In this document: positions 1-4,820 of the stretch, piece by piece
Layout: every line of letters begins with the position of its first letter
Numbering within the stretch: the first letter of the stretch is position 1
Assembly (NCBI RefSeq): GCF_020742175.1
Contig: NZ_DYXM01000236.1
Location: forward strand, 1-5,423
DNA: 5,423 nt
DNA from: Dietzia timorensis
Lineage (GTDB): Bacteria; Actinomycetota; Actinomycetes; Mycobacteriales; Mycobacteriaceae
Direction: 5' to 3'
Notes under the pieces: generated by a model
The model's input: the letters and a program-made list of their open reading frames with translations, nothing else
The model's database searches: none
Told to the model about the DNA's origin: nothing
Made by a program: the position numbers and the translations under genes

Positions 1-156
1 GCCCGGCGTGCGTTCGCGGATCCGCTCGACGATTGCGCTCGCGAGTGTGGTTTTTCCGCTCCCCGGGCTGCCCGTGATCCCGAGCACGAAGCGCTCGAAC
101 CCCGCCGCCTCGTGCTCGATGCGCGCGACGACGGATTCGATCGGATCTACAGCCAT
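1..156 (-). CDS. Nucleoside/nucleotide kinase-like P-loop protein, N-terminal part (truncated by window edge)
   Basis: Only the first 52 codons are in the window; the gene continues past the left edge. The product begins MAVDPIESVV and carries a Walker A loop at residues 29-37 (GSPGSGKTT) after a hydrophobic strand (FVLGIT). An amphipathic helix with RIEHEAAGFER precedes it. This layout, a short helix and then GITGSPGSGKTTLA near residue 30, is typical of the actinobacterial nucleoside/nucleotide kinase family related to uridine kinase, phosphoribulokinase and pantothenate kinase, which phosphorylate small cytosolic substrates with ATP. The substrate cannot be told from this fragment. MeaB/ArgK-type G-protein chaperones also have a similar P-loop and are not excluded. 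The ATG at 156 has only a weak upstream GGAC; in-frame GTG (171) and TTG (168) codons are alternative starts. The gene is divergent from the toxin-antitoxin pair. Confidence 0.72.
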   Translation of the reverse strand, partial: MAVDPIESVVARIEHEAAGFERFVLGITGSPGSGKTTLASAIVERIRERTPG

Positions 157-200
157 ACGTCCAGCCAACACGATGCCGCGATGATGCGGTGTCCGCCCCC

Positions 201-230
201 TTGCACACTAATAACGCGTCACGTTATTAT
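201..230 (+). promoter_or_regulatory. Candidate higBA promoter (-35 TTGCAC, -10 TATTAT)
   Basis: TTGCAC at 201-206 and TATTAT at 225-230 are separated by 18 nt in an AT-rich island inside otherwise GC-rich DNA. The -10 matches the TATAAT consensus at 5 of 6 bases and the -35 at 3 of 6. A second overlapping TATTAT lies at 228-233. A start about 7 nt after the first -10 falls at 237-238, on the toxin ATG, so the transcript could be leaderless. This is pattern matching only. Confidence 0.5.
209..229. promoter_or_regulatory. Inverted repeat, candidate HigA operator
   Basis: TAATAACG (209-216) and CGTTATTA (222-229) form a perfect 8+8 inverted repeat around a 5-nt spacer (CGTCA). It covers most of the promoter spacer and overlaps the -10 box. 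HigBA-type systems are known to be autorepressed by the antitoxin's helix-turn-helix domain binding palindromes at the promoter, so this is the natural operator candidate. Being in the shared gap, it could also influence the divergent kinase gene. Confidence 0.6.
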
Positions 231-237
231 TATCGCA

Positions 238-519
238 ATGATTCGTTCCTTCGCCGACAGCCAGACGGCGAAGGTGTGGAACCGCGAGAAGCCCCGCAAG
301 ATGAGCCTCGAGCTCACCCGGCGCGCACACCGGAAGCTGCTCATCCTGAATCGAGCGGCAACCCTGAATGACCTGCACGTTCCACCGGGAAACCATCTGG
401 AGAAGCTCGCCGGTGGCCGCGCTGGCCAACATTCCATCCGCGTCAACAAGCAATTCCGCATCTGCTTCCGCTGGACCGAAAGTGGCCCAGCGGACGTGGA
501 GATCACCGATTACCACTGA
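238..519 (+). CDS. higB: HigB-like toxin of a type II toxin-antitoxin system (RelE/ParE superfamily)
   Basis: The 93-residue product has the size and layout of HigB-type toxins, which act as ribosome-dependent mRNA endonucleases. It begins MIRSFADSQT, has a basic helical region (residues 20-37, with RRAHRK), then the family stretch VPPGNHLEKLAGGRAGQ (48-64) and SIRVNKQFRICFRW (66-79), and ends in the D91-Y92-H93 triplet. In the Proteus HigB family an equivalent C-terminal Asp-Tyr-His is needed for activity. The His within the Proteus 'HPLKGDR' motif appears to be Glu55 here, as in many actinobacterial relatives. The start at 238 was chosen because homology begins at MIRSF; upstream in-frame ATGs (112, 181, 184) would add unrelated sequence across the promoter. 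No Shine-Dalgarno precedes it. The antitoxin gene follows after 9 nt. Family identification is strong; activity is inferred. Confidence 0.92.
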   Translation: MIRSFADSQTAKVWNREKPRKMSLELTRRAHRKLLILNRAATLNDLHVPPGNHLEKLAGGRAGQHSIRVNKQFRICFRWTESGPADVEITDYH

Positions 520-523
520 GGAG
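518..523 (+). promoter_or_regulatory. Ribosome binding site of higA (GAGGAG)
   Basis: GAGGAG overlaps the toxin stop codon (TGA 517-519) and lies 5 nt before the antitoxin ATG. It contrasts with the toxin gene, which has no such site. Stronger translation of antitoxin than of toxin is a usual need in these modules. Confidence 0.75.
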
Positions 524-528
524 CGACC

Positions 529-825
529 ATGACCGAGAAGGCATTCGAGCCGGTGACCCCGGGTGAGATCCTGCTCGAAGAGTTCCTGCGGCCGATGAAG
601 ATCTCGCAGTACCGCCTGGCGAAGACCATCGCTGTCTCACCCCGACGCATCAACGAAATCGTGCACGGCAAGCGTCGGATCACGCCCGAGACCGGAGTGC
701 GCATCTCCAAAGCGCTGGGGATGAGTGAACGGTTCTTCCTCGATCTGCAACTTGACTACGACCTTGCGATGGAGAAGGACGCGCACCAGTCGGAGATCGA
801 TGCGATCAAGCCGCTGGTCGCGTGA
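529..825 (+). CDS. higA: HigA-like antitoxin, XRE-family helix-turn-helix
   Basis: The 98-residue protein is the cognate antitoxin: it should bind and neutralise the toxin and repress the operon by DNA binding. The signature is clear: VTPGEILLEEFLRPMKISQ (9-27), then the helix-turn-helix QYRLAKTIAVSPRRINEIVHGKRRIT (27-52) and the conserved tail GMSERFFLDLQLDYDL (64-79), which matches the VapI/HigA subgroup. Length is normal for the family and the frame is intact. The toxin-first gene order is the distinguishing feature of HigBA modules. It sits 9 nt after the toxin stop, and its own stop is 3 nt before the macro-domain remnant. Confidence 0.94.
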   Translation: MTEKAFEPVTPGEILLEEFLRPMKISQYRLAKTIAVSPRRINEIVHGKRRITPETGVRISKALGMSERFFLDLQLDYDLAMEKDAHQSEIDAIKPLVA

Positions 826-828
826 ATC

Positions 829-975
829 ATGCCCACGATCACGCCGGTTCTCGGGGACATCGCCACCGAACGCACCGATGCCATCGTGAACGCCGCGAGC
901 ACCGCGATGCGCGGAGGCGGAGGCGGAGGCGGCGGCGTCGACAGTGCGGTCGCTCGGCCGACCGGACGAACCTGA
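829..975 (+). pseudogene. Macro-domain protein, truncated N-terminal remnant
   Basis: This 48-codon frame starts 3 nt after the antitoxin stop and reads as the start of a macro domain, the fold that binds or hydrolyses ADP-ribose and O-acetyl-ADP-ribose. Recognisable parts are TPVLGDIATERTDAIVNAAS (5-24), matching the 'GDIT...DAIVNAAN' signature, and a glycine loop followed by VDSAV (37-41), matching 'GGGGVDGAI'. Intact domains are about 170 residues; this one stops at TGA 973-975 soon after the glycine loop, losing most of the fold. The glycine loop holds eight Gly rather than the usual four, and the Asn-Ala-Ala-Asn is Asn-Ala-Ala-Ser. No Shine-Dalgarno is seen before the ATG, so it may have been read by coupling to the antitoxin. 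The rest of the gene is not downstream, because the convergent operon occupies that sequence. It is almost certainly non-functional; a short expressed peptide cannot be excluded. Confidence 0.8.
913..936 (+). repeat. GGAGGC hexanucleotide tandem repeat (poly-Gly)
   Basis: Three exact GGAGGC units (913-918, 919-924, 925-930) are followed by one imperfect GGCGGC (931-936), encoding Gly29-Gly36 of the macro-domain remnant. Macro domains normally have about four glycines here, so slipped-strand expansion by two units (12 nt, in frame) is a plausible origin. Confidence 0.85.
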
Positions 976-2082
976 TTAGGGCGTCAGGACGTCGCGCGCG
1001 ACGGTGTATTCGTCGAGGACGTCGGCGCGGACGTCGACCCCGATACCAGGCCGGGTCGGCACCGACACACAGCCGTCTGACACCGTGAACGGCTCCGTGA
1101 TGTCCTTCGCGTAATACCTCGAAGACGCTGAGATGTCGTTCGGTAGATCGAACCCGGGCAACGACGCGAGTGCGGCGTTTCCCGCCCGCCCCACTCCGGT
1201 TTCGGCCATGCCTCCGCACCAGACGCGCACGCCGTTCGCTGTGGCGAGGTCGTGGATTCTTCGCGCCTCCAGGTACCCGCCGACGCGTCCAGGCTTGATG
1301 TTGATGATCGAGCACGCCGCGAGCCGGATCGCGGTTGCGGCGATCCGAGCGGATGTCACCGACTCATCAAGGCAGATCGGCGTGCGCACGTGGCGAGCGA
1401 GGTCGGCGTGTCCGATCAGGTCGTCGGGATCCAGAGGCTGCTCGATCATCAGCAGGTCGTAGTCGTCGAGGCGGGACAGCAGGCGTTCATCGCCGCGTCC
1501 GTACGCGGTGTTCGCATCGACCTGCAGCAGCACGTCGCTTCCGAACGCCTCTCGGACGGCGCGTACCGGTTCGATATCCCAGCCCGGCTGAATCTTCAGC
1601 TTGATCCGGCGATAGCCTGCGTCGAGGTGGTCGGCAACCTCGCCGACCAGGGCATCGATGTCGTCGGCGATGCTCACCGAGACACCTGCTGGCACCTCCG
1701 TCCGAGTGCCGCCGAGGTAGTTGGACATGGAGAGGTTCCACTCGCGCAATTGGCCATCCAAGACGGCTGCCTCCAACGCGGACTTCGCCATCGGGTGTCC
1801 GCGAAACTCCGCCAACAGCGAGGAGACCTCCTGCGGAAGCACCTCTCCTTCCGCGAGCAGGCGGGGAACGAGGAAGTCTCGCATGACGCCTACCGCACCA
1901 CCGACGTATTCAGGCGAGTAGGACGGGTCGCCTTCCGCCACGCACTCGCCCCACCCCTCGCTGTCCTGGCCCTCGACACGCACGAGGAGGCCGGCGTGCA
2001 GACTCTGCGTGCCGAGCGAGGTGCGGAATGCACTCACTCGAGGGATCTCGATGGTGCGCAGTTCAACGGCCCGAATCTTCAC
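976..2082 (-). CDS. Enolase-superfamily N-succinylamino acid racemase / o-succinylbenzoate synthase
   Basis: The 368-residue cytosolic enzyme closely resembles, in length and motifs as I recall them, the Amycolatopsis N-acyl (N-succinyl) amino acid racemase that also makes o-succinylbenzoate. It has an N-terminal capping domain (MKIRAVELRT; FRTSLGTQS 19-27; GWGECV 43-48; GHPMAKSALEAAVLD 95-109) and a TIM-like barrel. Expected catalytic residues are all present: Lys161/Lys163 (KLK), metal ligands Asp189 (QVDANTAY), Glu214 (IEQPL) and Asp239 (CLDES), and Lys263 (NIKPGRVGG). Arg266, in the second shell and linked to racemase activity in the Amycolatopsis enzyme, is kept. Ala293 and Tyr323 appear to differ from that enzyme. 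The start is GTG at 2082, with AAGGGG 8 nt upstream. It is the last gene of the operon, 2 nt after the hydrolase stop. No menaquinone genes are near, so racemase or a related epimerase is favoured over MenC, though either activity is possible. Confidence 0.9.
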   Translation of the reverse strand: MKIRAVELRTIEIPRVSAFRTSLGTQSLHAGLLVRVEGQDSEGWGECVAEGDPSYSPEYVGGAVGVMRDFLVPRLLAEGEVLPQEVSSLLAEFRGHPMAKSALEAAVLDGQLREWNLSMSNYLGGTRTEVPAGVSVSIADDIDALVGEVADHLDAGYRRIKLKIQPGWDIEPVRAVREAFGSDVLLQVDANTAYGRGDERLLSRLDDYDLLMIEQPLDPDDLIGHADLARHVRTPICLDESVTSARIAATAIRLAACSIINIKPGRVGGYLEARRIHDLATANGVRVWCGGMAETGVGRAGNAALASLPGFDLPNDISASSRYYAKDITEPFTVSDGCVSVPTRPGIGVDVRADVLDEYTVARDVLTP

Positions 2083-2084
2083 GA

Positions 2085-2966
2085 TCAGTTCCCCTTCATC
2101 TCGTCCGCATCCGGACGTCCACCCTGCCGGTCGATCACTGCCTCGAAGAACGCGCGGACTGCCGGCATCATGAGACGCCCACGGTGTCCCGCGCCCGCCA
2201 CCCGTTCCAATTGGACGTCCACGCCGTGCTCTTCGAGATTTCGGCGAAGCGACTCGATCCGCTCCTGCCGGTCACTGCCGGCGTGGTTCGCGTCCGGCAT
2301 CCAATGGCGACTCCCCTGCGGGACCGTCACCTCTTCCGCGCCCGAATCGTCCGCGCCGATGACGAGGAGGGCAGGGACGCGGCGCATGGCGTCAAGATCG
2401 AGTTCGATACCGAATCGCTCGCGCACGTCGGCCGTGCCGACCCACCACTCGCGTTGGTCGTCCACCAGCGTGACCGCCCCCGGAGCCCCGATCGAGACCG
2501 CGGCGAGACGGTCCGGGTGGAGATAGAAGAACCGATGCGCGAACTGACCGCCGCCGGAGAATCCGTGGAGGTACCAACGTCCGAACGACAGTCCGTAGCG
2601 CTGCGAATATTCGGCGACCATGTCGAGGAGGACCCGGTCGAAACGGATGCCGCGGAAGGCGATTCGCTTGTAGTTGTCGATGTCGCCCGGCTCCTCGATC
2701 CCTGCCGGGAACAACGGCGCGAGGACGGCGCACTGGTGTTCGTGCGCGAAGTCGACGAACTCGTCTCGATAGACCTGCGGCTGCCGCAGCGTTCCGTGCA
2801 CGACGATCACGAGGGGGATCTCGTCTTGCCGACCCTGCAGCTCTGGAGGTGTGTACGCGTAGTAACTGAATCGTTGGTCTGTGGCGAGCGCCCACGCGGG
2901 CGCCTTGCCCCACAGGTAGTGCGCGAATCGATTCTCAGTGTCCGCGCTCGTGCCCGACGTGGTCAT
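2085..2966 (-). CDS. Alpha/beta hydrolase, esterase/poly(3-hydroxybutyrate) depolymerase-like
   Basis: This 293-residue hydrolase has the serine-hydrolase layout: oxyanion-hole strand PLVIVVHGT (51-59), nucleophile elbow HGFSGGG (134-140) with Ser137, a likely acid Asp206 or Asp207 in LVIGADDSG (201-209), and a late histidine, His261 in AGAGHRG (257-263). The order and spacing resemble the LpqC/PHB depolymerase and feruloyl-esterase-like group, which cleave esters and sometimes amides; no specific substrate can be assigned. There is no signal peptide or membrane segment, so it should act in the cytoplasm on an imported compound. It begins with ATG at 2966, which shares 4 nt (ATGA) with the upstream ATPase stop, indicating translational coupling. 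The racemase gene starts 2 nt after its stop. A peptidase or amidase role would fit the operon but is inference. Confidence 0.85.
   Translation of the reverse strand: MTTSGTSADTENRFAHYLWGKAPAWALATDQRFSYYAYTPPELQGRQDEIPLVIVVHGTLRQPQVYRDEFVDFAHEHQCAVLAPLFPAGIEEPGDIDNYKRIAFRGIRFDRVLLDMVAEYSQRYGLSFGRWYLHGFSGGGQFAHRFFYLHPDRLAAVSIGAPGAVTLVDDQREWWVGTADVRERFGIELDLDAMRRVPALLVIGADDSGAEEVTVPQGSRHWMPDANHAGSDRQERIESLRRNLEEHGVDVQLERVAGAGHRGRLMMPAVRAFFEAVIDRQGGRPDADEMKGN
2091..2096 (-). promoter_or_regulatory. Ribosome binding site deciding the GTG start of the racemase (AAGGGG)
   Basis: Read on the minus strand, AAGGGG lies 8 nt before the GTG at 2082-2080, inside the end of the hydrolase gene. It supports a GTG start giving MKIRAVEL, where family homology begins. 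Confidence 0.65.
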
Positions 2967-3826
2967 GTGCGTATCCCTTCCGCGTCACGCATGTCACTCA
3001 TCATCTCTGCGCGGAGCCGCGAGACTTCGGCAGGATTCCACGAGGGCGACGGCACCGACGCCAGCAGAAGGCGCGTGTACGGATGCTGTGGATTCTCCAG
3101 CAGCTTCGCCGTTTCGTCCGCCTCCACCACGCGCCCTCGCTGCATGACGAGCGCACGATCTGTGATCTGCCTGACCACCGCCAGATCGTGGCTGATGAAG
3201 ACGTATGCCGTGCCGGACTCGCGACGAATGTCGTCGAGCAGTTGCAGGATCTGCGCCTGGATCGACACGTCCAGCGCGGCGACAGGCTCGTCCATGACGA
3301 GCACGGCCGGATCCGCAGCGAGCGCCCGGGCGATGGCCACACGTTGACGCTGCCCTCCGCTCAGGTGGCGCGGCCGCAATCCCGCCTCGCGGCTTCCGAG
3401 GCCGACCTGCGCAAGCAACTCCTTCGCTCTCGCTCGACGATCGTGCCCGGTGCCGCGCTGCGCGACCTTCAGCGACGCCTCGACGCACTCGAGCGGGGTC
3501 AGCCGAGGGTCGAGGGTGGAGTACGGATCCTGGAACACGAGTTGAACGTCTTTCGCGCGCCGCAGACGCGCTCGCGAGGATTGCGATCGGACAAGCGTCC
3601 GGCCGTTCACCGCGATGGTCCCGCTGTCCTGCAGTTCGAGCCCGACCAGCATCCGCGCAATGGTGGTCTTGCCCGAGCCGGACTCGCCCACGATCCCGAG
3701 GGATTCGCCGGCGCCGACCGTGAACGAGACGTCATCCACAGCCACCGATCGCGCGCTGCTGCCCCTGCGCACGACGCCGCGGTCTTCGAACGACTTCACG
3801 AGGTTGTCGACCTCAAGAACGGTCAT
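2963..3826 (-). CDS. Oligopeptide/dipeptide ABC transporter ATP-binding protein, DppF/OppF type
   Basis: The 287-residue protein is the second ATPase of a peptide-type importer. It energises uptake on the inner face of the membrane by pairing with the other ATPase. Motifs are complete: Walker A GESGSGKT (47-54), Q-loop Gln99 (VFQDPYSTLDPR), ABC signature LSGGQRQR (155-162), Walker B VLVMDE (175-180), D-loop ALD (184-186) and H-loop His213 (ISHDLAVV). The tail NPQHPYTRLLLASVP (245-259) is the start of the oligopeptide-transporter C-terminal region; it lacks the cysteine cluster found in its partner, as usual for DppF/OppF. The start at 3826 (MTVLEVDNLVKSF) is preferred over an upstream in-frame ATG at 3874 because homology begins here and GGAGGGAGG lies just upstream. 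It overlaps the preceding gene by 14 nt and the hydrolase by 4 nt. Confidence 0.95.
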   Translation of the reverse strand: MTVLEVDNLVKSFEDRGVVRRGSSARSVAVDDVSFTVGAGESLGIVGESGSGKTTIARMLVGLELQDSGTIAVNGRTLVRSQSSRARLRRAKDVQLVFQDPYSTLDPRLTPLECVEASLKVAQRGTGHDRRARAKELLAQVGLGSREAGLRPRHLSGGQRQRVAIARALAADPAVLVMDEPVAALDVSIQAQILQLLDDIRRESGTAYVFISHDLAVVRQITDRALVMQRGRVVEADETAKLLENPQHPYTRLLLASVPSPSWNPAEVSRLRAEMMSDMRDAEGIRT

Positions 3827-4820
3827 CAGTGCCTCCCTCCCACACAGCCGCCGATGGGCCCACGTCAGCGGCAACCGCCGGAAGGCGCCGGCACGCCGCT
3901 TCGACTCCGGGCGCCACGGGGATGAGCTCGGCTTGCCACGTACGGCACGCTTCCTCGGCCCAGTCGCACCGGTCGACGAACGGACACCCCGACACGGCTT
4001 CGCTCATCATCAACGGCCGTCCGGCGATCGGCATGAGCGGCCTGTCGCCGGAGAGATCGGGCACGGATCCGAGGAGCCCGCGCGTATACGGATGGCGAGC
4101 GTTCGTGAACAGGCTCCGTCCGGGCTGCTCCTCGACGATGTGACCCGCGTACATGACGTACACCCGATCGCACGCAGCGGCCGCAAGGTGCAGGTCATGC
4201 GTGATGAAGAGGACCGCGAAACCATGTTCGCGGCGGAGCTCTTCGAGAAGCGCCATGATCTCGGCCTGCGTCGAGACGTCGAGGGCGCTGGTCGGTTCAT
4301 CGGCGAGAATGAGTTTCGGCTCGCTCGCGAGGGCCGCCGCGATGACGACACGCTGCAGCATTCCCCCGGACAGCTCGTGCGGGTACTGCTTCATCCGCAG
4401 TTCTGGTTTCGACACGTGTACGGACTCGAGCAGCTCGACCGTGCGGCGGCGAGCCTTCTCGCGCGGCCAACCGAGCTGCTCCAGCTGTTCGGTGAGGAAG
4501 TCGCCGACCGTCCGCACGGGGTTCAACGTCGTGCGAGGGTCTTGGAAGATCATGGCGGCCGAGCGCGTCCGCAGTCCACGCAACGACATCTCGCCCATCG
4601 CGAGAACATCATCGCCGCCGACCGACACGCGTCCCGTGACCCGGGCACGTTGGGGAATCGCCCCCACGGCCGCTTTCGCGGTGGTCGACTTCCCGGATCC
4701 GGATTCGCCCACGAGCCCGACGACCTCACCGGGCGAGACCGTCACGTTCACGTCGCGAAGGATCGGACGGGCGATGGCCTCGTCATCGAGCACCAGCGAG
4801 AAGTTTTCAATGCTCAGCAT
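3813..4820 (-). CDS. Oligopeptide/dipeptide ABC transporter ATP-binding protein, DppD/OppD type
   Basis: The 335-residue protein is the first ATPase of the peptide importer. It shows Walker A GESGSGKST (38-46), Q-loop Gln93 (IFQDPRTTLNP), signature LSGGMLQR (150-157), Walker B LILADEPTSALD (170-181) and H-loop His208 (ITHDL). LSGGM in place of LSGGQ is common in DppD/OppD subunits. The C-terminal region HPYTRGLLGSVP (243-254) and SGCPFVDRCDWAEEAC (277-292) is the oligopeptide-transporter C-terminal domain. Its cysteines at 279, 285, 292 and 310 match the set shown to hold a [4Fe-4S] cluster in a mycobacterial peptide permease. The start at 4820 (MLSIENFSLV) fits homology and has AGGGGG 4 nt upstream; a start at 4970 would add 50 arginine-rich residues that are out-of-frame permease sequence. 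The start overlaps the permease stop by 1 nt (TGATG). Confidence 0.95.
   Translation of the reverse strand: MLSIENFSLVLDDEAIARPILRDVNVTVSPGEVVGLVGESGSGKSTTAKAAVGAIPQRARVTGRVSVGGDDVLAMGEMSLRGLRTRSAAMIFQDPRTTLNPVRTVGDFLTEQLEQLGWPREKARRRTVELLESVHVSKPELRMKQYPHELSGGMLQRVVIAAALASEPKLILADEPTSALDVSTQAEIMALLEELRREHGFAVLFITHDLHLAAAACDRVYVMYAGHIVEEQPGRSLFTNARHPYTRGLLGSVPDLSGDRPLMPIAGRPLMMSEAVSGCPFVDRCDWAEEACRTWQAELIPVAPGVEAACRRLPAVAADVGPSAAVWEGGTDDRS
3832..3840 (-). promoter_or_regulatory. Ribosome binding site deciding the DppF-type ATPase start (GGAGGGAGG)
   Basis: On the minus strand GGAGGGAGG ends 5 nt before the ATG at 3826-3824. This strong site lies inside the end of the DppD-type gene and decides against the in-frame start at 3874, which would add 16 unrelated residues. 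Confidence 0.8.

Noticed and set aside
112..237. Upstream extension of the toxin to ATG 112
   Set aside because: The extra 42 residues cross the divergent promoter and the kinase start and show no similarity to the toxin family; homology begins at 238.
829..975. DarG-type antitoxin of a DarTG system
   Set aside because: No DarT-like ADP-ribosyltransferase is in the window, and the partner toxin here is clearly HigB-like.
157..975. Insertion sequence or transposon carrying the toxin-antitoxin module
   Set aside because: No transposase, terminal inverted repeats or target duplications were seen around 157-975.
971..988. Small hairpin CCTGA...TCAGG over the convergent stops
   Set aside because: It has only a 5-bp stem with an 8-nt loop and no T tract, too weak to call a terminator.
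990..1003. 14-bp perfect palindrome CGTCGCGCGCGACG
   Set aside because: It lies in the last codons of the racemase (VARDV region) and is readily explained by GC-rich codons; there is no T run to make it a terminator.
976..2082. Assignment as menC of menaquinone biosynthesis
   Set aside because: The family permits it, but the neighbours are a peptide transporter and a hydrolase, so the gene symbol was left blank.
1252..2526. Long plus-strand open frames (1252-2526, 2028-3347, 3615-5297)
   Set aside because: They are antisense to well-identified minus-strand genes, have arginine-rich low-complexity content with no recognisable motif, and arise from high-GC codon bias.
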